Positions 27,703-36,489 of a stretch of 64,000 nucleotides of DNA are shown piece by piece. The notes beneath the pieces are model-generated. The model was not told where the DNA came from. It did no database searches and saw only the letters and a list, made by a program, of their open reading frames with translations. Made by a program: the position numbers and the translations under genes. The stretch is taken from the NCBI GenBank assembly GCA_014896255.1, contig JADBKT010000027.1:1-64000 (forward strand), in the 5' to 3' direction. Source of the stretch: Hydrogenibacillus sp. (GTDB lineage: Bacteria > Bacillota > Bacilli > Thermicanales > DSM-22653). How positions within the stretch are numbered: position 1 is the first letter of the stretch; every line of letters starts with the position of its first letter.

Positions 27703-28712
27703 GACGATTTCTGACTCCCCGACACAAGCTCGGCTTCCGTGATCCGCCCGCTTTGAAGCGCCTCGTAAAGCGCGCGCATCTTCTGTTCAACGTCTTTCGG
27801 CACCATCGGTCCAAAGGGCGAAAGGCGCTCCCCGCCGCTTTGCACATCCAATACCTTGCCGCGCAGTTCGCCGAGCGTGCCGTCGCACGCCCGGCGGTAG
27901 ATGTCGTCATACAGCTCGCGAACGTTCTGCATGACGCTTGTGACCACCGTGTTGCGCGCGATGAACGATTGATCTATGATGAATCCGACCGCATAGCGAC
28001 CGCTTAAGCGCGCGACATCGATCACCTCGATGGCGAACGCGTCGCCGGCCGGAAAGAGCACTTCCGCTCCCTGGTCGACGAGCTGCTTCGCGGCGGCCCG
28101 ACCGCCCGCCCGATCCCCCCAGCTGCCGACAGCGGCGGTGAGTACGCGGGTATCGGGGTTCACATAGTGGGCACCGTCGCGAAAACCGTCATTTTCCGCC
28201 TGCTCAGGGTAAGCGCTGACGATGCCTACGATGCCGTGGCGGGACATGAGCGCGGCCATGGCCCCGGCCAGAAAACCGGTGGAGTAGCCGGAATAAAAGA
28301 GCGGCACGACGTTCTCCCCGTCGGCTTCGCCGTTGATCGAGACGAACATCGTCTGAGGGTAACGACGGCCAAGCGCCTCCAGCACCGGAGCAAACACGGC
28401 GCCGTGGCCGACGATGAGCGTGCGCCCTTCGGCGATGAGCCGTTCGACGGCTTCCCGCACGCGCACGGGCGTCGCTCTATTGTGAAATTCCACGTATGTC
28501 ACGTCGGCCCCGTACGTTCGATCGAGCGCCGCAAGCGCAGCATACGCTTCCGAATCCCAACCCTGATCGTAGACCGAACCTTCGATCAGAACCGCCATGC
28601 TGAGCGGAGCGCGTTCCGCCGGACCGGAATTGTCGTACGACGGCGTCTTGATACAACCGCCGAGCAACAGCATTCCCACAACCGCGATGACGAACGCCCG
28701 CTTTCGCATCAT
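27699..28712 (-). CDS. BMP-family (PnrA-like) substrate-binding lipoprotein
   Basis: 337 residues. A signal peptide ends in LLLGGC with Cys20 as the lipid anchor. The body follows the basic membrane protein family that binds purine nucleosides: VLIEGSVYDQGWDSEAYAAL near the start, then FSGYSTGFLAG-like FYSGYSTGFLAGAMAAL, and VGFIIDQSFI late. ATG at 28712 lies six bases after GGAGG. No transport genes are near; it is followed directly by a kinase and a receiver, so it probably serves as the sensory ligand-binding part. B. subtilis Med is a relative that affects signalling, which fits. Confidence 0.85.
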   Translation of the reverse strand: MMRKRAFVIAVVGMLLLGGCIKTPSYDNSGPAERAPLSMAVLIEGSVYDQGWDSEAYAALAALDRTYGADVTYVEFHNRATPVRVREAVERLIAEGRTLIVGHGAVFAPVLEALGRRYPQTMFVSINGEADGENVVPLFYSGYSTGFLAGAMAALMSRHGIVGIVSAYPEQAENDGFRDGAHYVNPDTRVLTAAVGSWGDRAGGRAAAKQLVDQGAEVLFPAGDAFAIEVIDVARLSGRYAVGFIIDQSFIARNTVVTSVMQNVRELYDDIYRRACDGTLGELRGKVLDVQSGGERLSPFGPMVPKDVEQKMRALYEALQSGRITEAELVSGSQKSS

Positions 28713-28742
28713 CCGCTTCCTCCCCGTGGCATCGACAGCTTT

Positions 28743-28751
28743 ATTGTAGCA
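28743..28751 (-). promoter_or_regulatory. Extended -10 promoter for the lipoprotein-kinase-receiver operon
   Basis: On the minus strand TGC-TACAAT (28743-28751) is an extended -10. No good -35 is visible at the right distance. The leader to the ATG is about 25 bases. Confidence 0.5.
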
Positions 28752-28848
28752 CGTCAAGCAGCGTAAATTGAGCCCATGGAGGAGACGACTTCTGCACCGC
28801 GCTATTTTTACCCGAGTCGGATCCCCGTCCAGAACGAGGGAGTTGTAC

Positions 28849-29610
28849 ATGCGAACCGTACATACATCGCTCATCGAGGCGCTCCGGCCGTGGTTCGCAC
28901 GCCGCCGGACGATGCATGCGGCGGTCCTCAGACTTCGGCAACCGCTTAGCCCCGAGGACCGCCGAGCGCTCGGCACCGTCGCCGAAGCGTACGGGTTGAA
29001 CGGCGTTTGGCGCTTTTTTCGATCGCCGACGCCGCCGTCGGACGGACGCGTTGTCCGCGAGACGCTCAGCGATCCTGCGGACGACCGGGCGCTGTTTTGT
29101 TTTACCGCCCCCTTTTTGAAACATGCGGACGACATCGATGACGCCGCGTCCGGGCTCGTCGACGCCTGGCTACAGGAAGCGCACCTCACCGTCGCCCTCA
29201 CCTACGACGGCCCTTTCGACGCGGTGGAAGTTTTCGCCGCCGTCCTGCCCTGGATGATCCGCGCCGCCGAACATGTCCCCTTCGGCGCGGCCGAACCGTG
29301 GCCGCGGCGACTCGGCGCGCTCGTGGTCGATCTCCTTGCGGACGACGCCCGAAGGCCACTGGCCGAAGCCGTCCGGGCACGCTACGGCGCCCGGTGGCCG
29401 GAAGGCACCTGGCCCACCGTCCGCGCCCTGTGGGCCGAGCGCCTCAACGTCTCACGCGCGGCGCGCTCCCTCGAGGTGCACCGCAACACCTTGCTCTACC
29501 GTCTCGGACGATTAAAGGAAGCCACCGGTCTGGATCCCCGCCGCTTCGACGACGCACTGGCCTTGTACATCTTGGCGCGGCTTGCGCCGGACGTCGACGA
29601 GCGGCCGTAA
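28849..29610 (+). CDS. PucR/CdaR-type helix-turn-helix regulator
   Basis: 253 residues. The C-terminal 60 residues carry the HTH_30 motif of sugar-diacid and purine regulators: LWAERLNVSRAARSLEVHRNTLLYRLGRLKEATGLD..FDDALALYIL (shown in part). The N-terminal part is not recognised and lacks a clear ligand domain. ATG at 28849 follows GAGGGAG by about six bases. It is divergent from the BMP lipoprotein operon. Since PucR regulators respond to purine breakdown and BMP proteins bind nucleosides, a link is tempting, but only inferred. Confidence 0.8.
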   Translation: MRTVHTSLIEALRPWFARRRTMHAAVLRLRQPLSPEDRRALGTVAEAYGLNGVWRFFRSPTPPSDGRVVRETLSDPADDRALFCFTAPFLKHADDIDDAASGLVDAWLQEAHLTVALTYDGPFDAVEVFAAVLPWMIRAAEHVPFGAAEPWPRRLGALVVDLLADDARRPLAEAVRARYGARWPEGTWPTVRALWAERLNVSRAARSLEVHRNTLLYRLGRLKEATGLDPRRFDDALALYILARLAPDVDERP

Positions 29611-29654
29611 AACATCCGGCGGCGAGACGACCGCTTTTTTGTGCACCTTGTCCA

Positions 29655-29683
29655 TTGTCCGAATGAACCGGGTGCGTTAGGTT
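29655..29683 (+). promoter_or_regulatory. Possible promoter for the msmX-like gene
   Basis: TTGTCC (29655-29660) and TAGGTT (29678-29683) are 17 bases apart, 45 bases before the ATG. The -10 is weak. Confidence 0.45.
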
Positions 29684-29728
29684 GGGGATGCGTCTATCGA
29701 CAAAGACTTCGAAGAAAGGAGCATCCCC

Positions 29729-30826
29729 ATGGCCTCCGTCACGTTGAAAAACATCACCAAGCGCTACCCGAACGGCTTTGTCGCCGTCAAAGACATCAAC
29801 CTGGAGATCAAAGACGGTGAATTCGTCGTGCTCGTCGGCCCGTCCGGCTGCGGCAAATCGACGACGCTCCGGATGGTCGCCGGGTTGGAAGAGATCAGTG
29901 AAGGAGAACTTTACATCGGCGAGCGGCTGGTGAACGACGTGCCGCCGAAAGATCGGGACATCGCCATGGTGTTCCAAAACTACGCGTTGTACCCGCACAT
30001 GAGTGTGTACGACAACATGGCCTTCGGCCTCAAACTCCGCAAATTCCCGAAAGACGAGATCAAAAAACGCGTCCACGAGGCGGCGCGCATCCTGGACATT
30101 GAGCATCTGCTCGACCGCAAACCCAAAGCGCTCTCCGGCGGGCAGCGGCAGCGCGTCGCTTTGGGCCGGGCGATCGTCCGCGAGCCGCAGGTGTTTCTGA
30201 TGGACGAGCCGCTCTCCAACCTCGACGCCAAGCTCCGTGTGCAGATGCGCGCGGAGATCATCAAACTGCACGAACGGCTCGGCGCGACGACGATTTACGT
30301 CACCCACGACCAGACCGAGGCGATGACGATGGGCGACCGCATCGTCGTCATGAAAGACGGCGTCATCCAGCAGGAAAGCTCGCCGGACGACATCTATCAC
30401 CACCCCGTGAACATGTTCGTCGCCGGATTTATCGGTTCGCCGGCGATGAACTTCGTGAGCGGAACGATCCGCGAAGAAAAAGACGGCCTCGTCTTCCAAA
30501 ACCCGCACCTGACCGTCTCCGTACCGGAGGCCAAAGCCCGCGTGCTGCGCGATCGGGGGTACGTCGGCCGTACGGTCGTGCTCGGCATTCGGCCGCAGGA
30601 CATCGTCCGAGACGGGCCGGAAGCCATGCGCTTCACGGCGGAAGTGGAAGTGGTCGAAAACATGGGCTCCGAACGCTATCTGTACCTTGCGCTCGACGAA
30701 CAGACCGAAATCGTCGCCCGCGTCGACGCGGCGTTCAACCCGGCGCTGCACGAACGCGTCACCCTCGCCCTCCATCCGGAAAAAATCCACTTTTTCGACG
30801 CCGATACAGAAGCGGCCATCCGCTGA
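29729..30826 (+). CDS. msmX: Carbohydrate ABC transporter ATPase (MsmX/UgpC family)
   Basis: Shared ATPase for sugar importers, 365 residues, standard length. Walker [10 protein letters not shown]-loop [12 protein letters not shown], signature LSGGQRQR, Walker [13 protein letters not shown] and switch [10 protein letters not shown] are all present, followed by the OB-fold regulatory domain ([19 protein letters not shown]). No permease or binding-protein genes are adjacent, as for B. subtilis msmX, which serves several importers from its own locus. ATG at 29729 follows GAAAGGAG. Confidence 0.9.
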   Translation: MASVTLKNITKRYPNGFVAVKDINLEIKDGEFVVLVGPSGCGKSTTLRMVAGLEEISEGELYIGERLVNDVPPKDRDIAMVFQNYALYPHMSVYDNMAFGLKLRKFPKDEIKKRVHEAARILDIEHLLDRKPKALSGGQRQRVALGRAIVREPQVFLMDEPLSNLDAKLRVQMRAEIIKLHERLGATTIYVTHDQTEAMTMGDRIVVMKDGVIQQESSPDDIYHHPVNMFVAGFIGSPAMNFVSGTIREEKDGLVFQNPHLTVSVPEAKARVLRDRGYVGRTVVLGIRPQDIVRDGPEAMRFTAEVEVVENMGSERYLYLALDEQTEIVARVDAAFNPALHERVTLALHPEKIHFFDADTEAAIR

Positions 30827-30833
30827 AAACGCG

Positions 30834-30867
30834 GCGACGTTTCTCCATGCGGCGACGTTTCTCCATG
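30834..30867 (+). repeat. Short tandem duplication after msmX
   Basis: A 19-base unit (GCGGCGACGTTTCTCCAT with its neighbour) occurs twice in tandem just after the stop codon and before the terminator. Two copies only; probably slipped-strand duplication. Confidence 0.7.
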
Positions 30868-30904
30868 ACGCCCGACGGCTGCGCGCAGCCGTCGGGCGTT
30901 TTTG
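30868..30904 (+). terminator. Terminator of msmX
   Basis: A perfect hairpin, ACGCCCGACGGCTGC followed by its complement (30868-30899), then TTTTT. Very stable, 15-bp stem. Confidence 0.9.
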
Positions 30905-30949
30905 GTACCGCTCGCCGCGTGCTATGCTTCTTTTTGCGGTGTCGTGTGC

Positions 30950-30996
30950 TTTACTTCGGCGCGCTTAATTATTATAATTCTAATGTAAGTGTTAGA
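30950..30996 (+). promoter_or_regulatory. Promoter and possible operator of the truncated P-type ATPase gene
   Basis: -35 TTTACT (30950-30955) and perfect -10 TATAAT (30973-30978) are 17 bases apart. The dyad TCTAA-N8-TTAGA (30979-30996) overlaps the expected start of transcription, where a metal repressor of the ArsR or MerR type could bind; this is inference. The AT-rich patch stands out in GC-rich DNA. Confidence 0.6.
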
Positions 30997-31028
30997 CTAA
31001 AAAAGAAGACCAACGGGAGGGCTCGTTC

Positions 31029-31355
31029 ATGGTTTATACATCGGACAAAGCACGCGCCGCCGAAGCACACGTGAACCAAGCGCGTTCCGCATGGGCGCTC
31101 AAGTGGGCGACCTACGGCGAGCTCGTCCTCGCCCTCGCCAGCGGGATATTGACGGCGATCGCTTGGACATCGGACGTCTTTTCCGCGCCGGCGACCGTCG
31201 TCGTGCCGCTTTTTCTGCTCGCCTACGTGATCGGCGGATACCACAAGGCCAAAGAAGGCCTCCGCACCTTGGTCCGTGAAAAAAAGCTCAACGTCGACGT
31301 GTTGATGATCGTCGCCGCCGCCCTTGCCGCCTCGATCGGTTACTGGACGGAAGGT
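31029..31355 (+). pseudogene. Heavy-metal P-type ATPase (P1B), N-terminal fragment
   Basis: About 109 codons of a CadA/ZntA-like pump: one or two hydrophobic segments, then YVIGGYHKAKEGLRTLVREK, LNVDVLMIVAAALAASIGYW and TEG, which is the end of transmembrane region B in this family. The match ends abruptly at about 31355; the actuator, phosphorylation DKTGT and nucleotide-binding domains (about 600 residues) are missing. The sequence continues straight into a SpoIIB-like gene in another frame. ATG, GGGAGGG site and promoter survive, so a short membrane peptide may still be made. Confidence 0.8.
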
Positions 31356-31432
31356 TCAAAACGCGCGTCTATGAAAAATGGTTCGGCGAGGCGTCGCATG
31401 CCGACGGCGATGTCGATCGCCTGCATCACGCC

Positions 31433-32404
31433 GTGGTGGAGGCGGATGACCCATCAGGGCCCGGGAAGGCGCGGCACGGTCCGAACGTCGTGGATGGGGA
31501 ACGCCTTACCCGACGGCGCGCGTTCGTTCCCTTTCAGCCGGCGGTCCGCCGGCGCCGAGAACCCGTCAAGTGGGTGTTGTCGATCCTTTCGGCGGTCGTC
31601 TTCGGGGCGCTGTTCGGATACATTCTCCTTTGGCTGTGGATCGGCATGGACGGAACGTTCGCCCGTCTGCCGGGCCGGACAGGGGCGCCGCGCGCACCGG
31701 AACAAGGCGCGCGCGTCGTGGACAACGGAACGAACGCCGGGACGCAAGGCGCTTCCAACGTCGCACCGTTCGTCGGTTCGGGAATGCTGCCGTCCCAGAC
31801 GTTTTACGCCATCCAAGGCGGGGTGTTCAACGATCGCGCATCGAGTGAGCCCCTGTTGAAGCGCGCCGAATCCGAATCGGTCCCGGCGACGCTCGTCGAG
31901 GGCGAACCGCTGCGCCTCTTCTACGGCGTCACATACCGCCTGGACGATGCGACGGAGCTTGCCGCGTACTACGTGGGGAAAGGCTTTGACGTGTACGTGC
32001 GGCCGTATGCCCTCTCCGGCGGGGCCATCCAGGCGACGTTCGATGCGGAGGACGCATCGCTCATCGGATCGTTTCTCACGCACGGGTTGTACTTGTTCGA
32101 TTTGAGCGGCCGTTGGACGGCGCTGGGGCTTCATGAACCGGTGGTCATCGATGACGCGTCGTGGAAAGCGTTCAAAGAGACGCATGGTCGATTCCTGGAG
32201 GAGGGCAATCGGCTGAAAGATCGGCTGAACGGAGCGGCCGGCAAAGACGTGGAGACGATGACCACGGCGCTCAATCAGGCGGTCATGGGTCTCGTCGAAT
32301 ATATCAAAGCGCCCAGTGAGGCGTACCTCCTCGCCAATGAACAGGCGCGACTCGATTATTTCAAGGCGCTTTTGGCCTTTTATGAACATGCGGTGGCACG
32401 TTAA
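31433..32404 (+). CDS. SpoIIB-like SPOR-domain protein, 5' end altered by deletion
   Basis: 323 residues from the first available in-frame GTG. A cytoplasmic charged segment precedes one transmembrane helix (KWVLSILSAVVFGALFGYIL, about residues 44-68), then a low-complexity linker and a SPOR-like region (FYAIQGGVFNDRASSEPLLK). The layout fits stage II sporulation protein B, which binds peptidoglycan at the septum; its place before maf-radC-mreBCD matches Bacillus. In-frame codons extend back to the ATPase junction at 31355 (RFKTRVYEKWFGE), probably the true N-terminus whose start codon was deleted. No good ribosome site precedes 31433. Confidence 0.72.
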   Translation: MVEADDPSGPGKARHGPNVVDGERLTRRRAFVPFQPAVRRRREPVKWVLSILSAVVFGALFGYILLWLWIGMDGTFARLPGRTGAPRAPEQGARVVDNGTNAGTQGASNVAPFVGSGMLPSQTFYAIQGGVFNDRASSEPLLKRAESESVPATLVEGEPLRLFYGVTYRLDDATELAAYYVGKGFDVYVRPYALSGGAIQATFDAEDASLIGSFLTHGLYLFDLSGRWTALGLHEPVVIDDASWKAFKETHGRFLEEGNRLKDRLNGAAGKDVETMTTALNQAVMGLVEYIKAPSEAYLLANEQARLDYFKALLAFYEHAVAR

Positions 32405-32422
32405 GGATCGCCGGAAGACACG

Positions 32423-32451
32423 CGGGCGATTTTTGTGATCGCCCGTTTTTT
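32423..32451 (+). terminator. Terminator after the spoIIB-like gene
   Basis: CGGGCGAT-TTTTGTG-ATCGCCCG forms an 8-bp perfect stem followed by TTTTTT. Confidence 0.87.
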
Positions 32452-32459
32452 GTTGTGCG

Positions 32460-32489
32460 TTGTGTTCGTTTGCCGAATTCCGATATAAT
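32460..32489 (+). promoter_or_regulatory. Promoter for maf and the shape-gene block
   Basis: -35 TTGTGT (32460-32465) and perfect -10 TATAAT (32484-32489), 18-base spacer, 81 bases before maf. Confidence 0.6.
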
Positions 32490-32569
32490 AAACCTGATCG
32501 GTCGAACGACGCCGTTCGCCAAAGCCTGACAAGCCAAGCTCACGAAGGCGATGACGGGGGATTCTCACC

Positions 32570-33178
32570 GTGGCCATGAAACCGCCGATCGTACTCGCTT
32601 CACAATCGCCGCGCCGCGCGGCGCTGCTTCAGATGATCGGTCTGCCGTTTGCTGCCTTGCCGAGTGAGGTCAGCGAAACCCTTGATCCGGCCGAATCGGC
32701 GGAAGCGAATGCCGTGCGCCTGGCGCGCGCCAAAGGGGACAAGATCCGCGCGCTCAGACCGGAGGCGCTCGTCCTCGCTTTCGACACGATCGTCGAATGT
32801 GAAGGGCGCCTGTTCGGTAAGCCCGAAAACGATGAGGCGGCGGTAGAGATGCTGCGCATGCTTTCGGGCACGACGCATCGGGTCGTCTCCGGGCTGTATG
32901 CGGCCTACGGGACGCGGACGGAGACAGCGTACGAAGTGACGCGGGTGACGTTCGATCCCCTTTCCGATGATCTCATCCGCGCCTATGTGCGCACCGGAGA
33001 ACCGCTGGACAAGTCCGGCGCCTACGCGGTTCAAGGGCGCGCGGCGTTGTTTGCCTCGCGCTTGGAGGGCGACTATTATAATGTCGTCGGTCTCCCGCTT
33101 TATGCGCTCTGTCGATTGCTGCTACGGCTGGACATCGACCTCTGGTCGTACATCGCTCCGCAATCGGCGAAAGCGTAG
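32570..33178 (+). CDS. maf: Maf family nucleoside triphosphate pyrophosphatase
   Basis: 202 residues. Hydrolyses non-canonical or canonical NTPs (dTTP/UTP in the YhdE-type branch) to monophosphates; in Bacillus linked to septum control. Motifs: N-terminal LASQSPRRAALLQ, the catalytic FDTIVECEGRLFGKP, THRVVSGL and GAYAVQGRAALF. The start is GTG at 32570, nine bases after GGGGG. It precedes radC and mreB exactly as in Bacillus. FDT in place of the usual ADT is a minor departure. Confidence 0.93.
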   Translation: MAMKPPIVLASQSPRRAALLQMIGLPFAALPSEVSETLDPAESAEANAVRLARAKGDKIRALRPEALVLAFDTIVECEGRLFGKPENDEAAVEMLRMLSGTTHRVVSGLYAAYGTRTETAYEVTRVTFDPLSDDLIRAYVRTGEPLDKSGAYAVQGRAALFASRLEGDYYNVVGLPLYALCRLLLRLDIDLWSYIAPQSAKA

Positions 33179-33257
33179 GCGCCGTAAACGGGGACGGCCG
33201 GTTGATGCGCCTTGGATGCCCCCGAGGAGACGTCGGCGGAACAATGCCGGAGGGAAA

Positions 33258-33971
33258 ATGGAGAAAGGCGGTGACGAAGCCCCCATGCGCATCAAGGACG
33301 TGCCGGAAGAGGCCCGACCCCGGGAGCGCCTCAGGCAGCTCGGTCCGGAAGCGCTCTCCGACGTCGAACTCATCGCCATTCTGCTCCGCACCGGGACGCG
33401 GGGGGAGAGCGTCCTGCGCCTTGCGGAACGCATTCTCGGCACTGCCGGCAACTTGCGTGCGTTGCTCGGCATGGGGGTGGAAGAGCTTTCGGCGATCCGC
33501 GGGGTCGGTATGGCCAAAGCGGTTCAGCTGCAGGCCGCCTTTGAACTCGGCCGGAGGCTTTCCCGGGCGTTGCCGAAGGCGCGCGTCATCCGTTCGGCGG
33601 GCGACGTGGCGCAGGTGATGATGGATCGCATGCGCTATTTGAAGCAGGAACATTTCGCGGTTCTTTTTTTAAATACAAAAAACGAACTGATCGGCGATAA
33701 GACGGTGTTCGTCGGCACGCTGGACGCCTCCCTCGTTCATCCGCGGGAGGTGTTCCGGGAGGCGGTGCGCAAAAGCGCCCAGAGCATCGTTCTTGTGCAC
33801 AATCATCCGAGCGGCGATCCGACGCCGAGCCAAGAAGATCGCCGCGTGACGGCGAGACTCGTGCGCGCCGGACGCATCATGGGGATCGACGTGCTCGACC
33901 ACGTCATCATCGGTGACGGCGATTACGTGAGCTTGATGGCGCTCGGTCTGATGAACGCGGAAGATCATTGA
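33258..33971 (+). CDS. radC: RadC family (JAB/MPN domain) protein
   Basis: 237 residues. A helix-hairpin-helix (GVEELSAIRGVGMAKAVQL) precedes the JAB metalloprotease-like domain with the zinc motif HNHPSGDPTPSQED. RadC proteins are widely conserved; a DNA-repair role has been withdrawn and the true function is unsettled. ATG at 33258 follows GGAGGG; a second ATG at 33285 (MRIKDVPEE) is the start seen in many homologues. Lies 38 bases before mreB. Confidence 0.95.
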   Translation: MEKGGDEAPMRIKDVPEEARPRERLRQLGPEALSDVELIAILLRTGTRGESVLRLAERILGTAGNLRALLGMGVEELSAIRGVGMAKAVQLQAAFELGRRLSRALPKARVIRSAGDVAQVMMDRMRYLKQEHFAVLFLNTKNELIGDKTVFVGTLDASLVHPREVFREAVRKSAQSIVLVHNHPSGDPTPSQEDRRVTARLVRAGRIMGIDVLDHVIIGDGDYVSLMALGLMNAEDH

Positions 33972-34009
33972 GGTCGTGTCGACGGCCTAAAAGGGAAGGA
34001 TGAACATCC

Positions 34010-35059
34010 ATGTTGTTTGCGATCGCCCGCGACATGGCGATTGACCTCGGCACCGCCAACACGCTCGTCTACGTCAAGGGCAAAGGCATCGTCGTCAAGG
34101 AACCGTCGATCGTCGCCGTGAACACGAAGACCGGCGCGATCGAGGCGGTCGGCATAGAGGCCAAACAGATGGTCGGTCGCACGCCGAGCAACATCGTCGT
34201 CAAGCGGCCGATGCGCTCCGGCGTGATCGCCGACTTCGACACGACGCAGATGATGCTCCGGTATTTCATCCAGAAGGCACAACGGACGCGCGGCCTCATC
34301 AGCCGCCGGCCGAACGTCATGGTCTGTATCCCGTACGGGGTCACGCCGGTGGAAAAGCGGGCGGTGGAAGAAGCGGCCCGGGAGGCCGGAGCGCGCGAGG
34401 CGATGACGATCGAAGAGCCGTTTGCCGCGGCGATCGGCGCCAATCTGCCGGTGTGGGAACCGACCGGAAGCATGGTCGTCGACATCGGCGGCGGGACGAC
34501 GGAGGTGGCGATCATCTCTTTGGGCGGGATCGTCACCAGCCGCTCGGTGCGCACGGCGGGCGACGAGATGGATGAAGCGATCATCCAGCACATCAAGCGG
34601 CGGCACAATCTGCTCATCGGCGAGCGGACGGCGGAAGCGCTGAAGATCGAGATCGGCGCCGCGCGCCCACCGCGCAAGGAAGCGACGATGAGCGTCCGCG
34701 GGCGGGACCTCATCACCGGTCTGCCGAAGACGATCGACGTCACGGCGACGGAAATCGCCGAGGCGCTCTCCGAAGTGGTCGGGTCCATCGTCGAGTCGGT
34801 CAAAGTGACGCTGGAGCAAAGCCCGCCGGAGCTGGCGGCGGACATCATGGATCGGGGGATCGTCCTCACCGGCGGCGGCGCGCTCCTGCGCGAGCTGGAT
34901 CAGCGCCTTTCGGAAGAGACGGGCATCCCGGTCTTCGTCGCCGAAAATCCGCTCGATTCGGTGGTCATCGGCACCGGACGGGCGCTGGAGAATCTCGATC
35001 AGTACAAAAAACACCTGTTCGATCCCAAAAAGGCGGGGAAACGCTCCTTCTCCGGCTGA
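34010..35059 (+). CDS. mreB: Rod shape-determining protein MreB (actin homologue)
   Basis: 349 residues. Forms membrane-bound filaments that direct lateral wall synthesis. The actin-fold nucleotide motifs are clear: phosphate 1 [17 protein letters not shown], phosphate 2 [18 protein letters not shown] and adenosine [14 protein letters not shown]. The N-terminal MLFAIARD could be a short membrane-binding helix. Followed by mreC after 18 bases, in an operon with mreD and PBP2. Confidence 0.98.
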   Translation: MLFAIARDMAIDLGTANTLVYVKGKGIVVKEPSIVAVNTKTGAIEAVGIEAKQMVGRTPSNIVVKRPMRSGVIADFDTTQMMLRYFIQKAQRTRGLISRRPNVMVCIPYGVTPVEKRAVEEAAREAGAREAMTIEEPFAAAIGANLPVWEPTGSMVVDIGGGTTEVAIISLGGIVTSRSVRTAGDEMDEAIIQHIKRRHNLLIGERTAEALKIEIGAARPPRKEATMSVRGRDLITGLPKTIDVTATEIAEALSEVVGSIVESVKVTLEQSPPELAADIMDRGIVLTGGGALLRELDQRLSEETGIPVFVAENPLDSVVIGTGRALENLDQYKKHLFDPKKAGKRSFSG

Positions 35060-35077
35060 TGCGGGGAGGCAAACCCG

Positions 35078-35941
35078 ATGCACCGCTTTGGCCGCCGCAT
35101 CATCATGTTGTTTATGGCCTTCATCGCCCTGGCGGTGGCGCTGGCGTTCACGCCGGTGCCGCGCGGGGTACTTTCGCTTCCGGAACAGTTCGTGAAAGAT
35201 GTCGTCGGCGTCGCCGCCTGGGCCGTCCAGCAGCCGTTCGGCTGGGCGAAGATGTGGGCGAAGCGCATCGCCGATCTCGGCGATACGTATGCGGAAAACG
35301 AGGCGCTCAAGCGCTCGCTCGTGCAATTTGCGCGGCTTAAGGCGGAATACGACCTCGTCCAGGCGGAGAACGAAAAGTTGCGCGCGCTTTTGGAAGTCAA
35401 GGCCACGAGCCGCGATTACGCGCTTTTGGCGGCGGAAGTGATCGCCAGGAGCGATGATGCGTGGTATCATCAGTTTACGATCAATCGCGGGCAAAAAGAC
35501 GGCGTCATGCCGCGGGAAGCGGTGCTTTCCGAAGGCGGCGTGCTCGTCGGCGTCGTCGATCGGGTATCGGCGTTTACGAGCGACGTGCGGCTCATCACCG
35601 ACCTCGAAGGGATGCTGCACATCGCGGCGATGACGGTCGGCAAGACGCCGGCCTACGGCGTCATCGACGGCACCGACGTCGAACACGGATGGCTGACGAT
35701 GAGCAAAATTCCGCTGGACGCAGACGTCCCCGTCGGCAGCCGGGTCGTCACCTCCGGCCTCGGCGGCGTCCTCCCGAAGGGGATCATCATCGGCGAGGTG
35801 GAACGCGTCGTACCGTCTGGCGACATGCTCACGTACACGGCGATGGTGAAGCCGGCGGCAGATTTGTACCACCTTGACTGGGTGCTCGTGGCAAGCCGCT
35901 TGGATCGCGCGCCGTCGGCGACGGGAACGGAGCATCGGTGA
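35078..35941 (+). CDS. mreC: Rod shape-determining protein MreC
   Basis: 287 residues, one N-terminal transmembrane helix (about residues 7-26), a coiled coil (about 65-105, LKAEYDLVQAENEKLRALLEV) and the two-barrel domain with VIARSDDAWYHQFTINRGQKDGV and VTSGLGGVLPKGIIIGEV. It couples MreB inside the cell to the wall enzymes outside. ATG at 35078 follows GGGGAGG. Its stop overlaps the mreD start. Confidence 0.97.
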   Translation: MHRFGRRIIMLFMAFIALAVALAFTPVPRGVLSLPEQFVKDVVGVAAWAVQQPFGWAKMWAKRIADLGDTYAENEALKRSLVQFARLKAEYDLVQAENEKLRALLEVKATSRDYALLAAEVIARSDDAWYHQFTINRGQKDGVMPREAVLSEGGVLVGVVDRVSAFTSDVRLITDLEGMLHIAAMTVGKTPAYGVIDGTDVEHGWLTMSKIPLDADVPVGSRVVTSGLGGVLPKGIIIGEVERVVPSGDMLTYTAMVKPAADLYHLDWVLVASRLDRAPSATGTEHR

Positions 35942-36489
35942 TGAGAGGTTTTTTGTCTTTTTTGCTGTTTTTCGGGGCTTTGGTCGCCGATTTTACTCTT
36001 GCCCACCTCCTCCTTCCCGGATCGCTCGTGTCTCAATATCCGGTGCGCCTGCGTTTTGCCTTGACGTTGCTCACGGTGTACGCCTTCGCCCGCGGCGCCG
36101 AGCGCGGGGCGGCGGTCGGCGCCGTGCTCGGTCTCGCCACCGATATGGCGTTCGGCCGGGCCATCGGTCCGAACCTGTATTTCGACGCCGTATGGGGACT
36201 TTTGGCGGGCGAAGCGCGGCGGATCGTCTATCGCAACATTTGGACCGCCGCCCTGCTCTCGGGCCTCGCCGCGTTGTTGAACGACGCTTTTTTGTACGGC
36301 CTCTTTCGCCTTTTTCGCTGGACGGAGGTCGAGCCGGAGTACTGGTTCCGGCATCAGGCGATGTGGGATGCCCTGCTCGGGGCGGCGCTCTGTTTGCTGT
36401 TGTATCCGCTGGGAAGCGTGTTCCGAGATTCGGATGCGGAAGCGACGGAAGCCGCGGACGGAGAGCAAGAGGGGGCGCATGAGCGGTGA
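35941..36489 (+). CDS. mreD: Rod shape-determining protein MreD
   Basis: 182 residues with five to six hydrophobic segments, the membrane partner of MreC. Typical family features are LFFGALVADFT at the start and a GLATDMAFGRAIGPNL stretch. ATG at 35941 overlaps the mreC stop (TGATG) and has GGAG nine bases before. The last 20 residues are acidic. The end overlaps the PBP2 start by four bases. Confidence 0.92.
   Translation: MRGFLSFLLFFGALVADFTLAHLLLPGSLVSQYPVRLRFALTLLTVYAFARGAERGAAVGAVLGLATDMAFGRAIGPNLYFDAVWGLLAGEARRIVYRNIWTAALLSGLAALLNDAFLYGLFRLFRWTEVEPEYWFRHQAMWDALLGAALCLLLYPLGSVFRDSDAEATEAADGEQEGAHER

Noticed and set aside
29605-29640. Terminator after the PucR/CdaR-like gene
   Set aside because: AGCGG and CCGCT with TTTTTT are present, but the loop is over 25 bases and the stem only five; too weak to call.
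30965-30990. PerR/Fur/Zur box in the AT-rich island before the P-type ATPase fragment
   Set aside because: Only one half resembles TTATAAT; the other half does not match the 7-1-7 palindrome.
33965-35935. Minus-strand open frame of 656 codons opposite radC, mreB and mreC
   Set aside because: It is antisense to unmistakable mre genes and its product is a His/Arg/Asp-rich shadow typical of GC-rich DNA with few stops.
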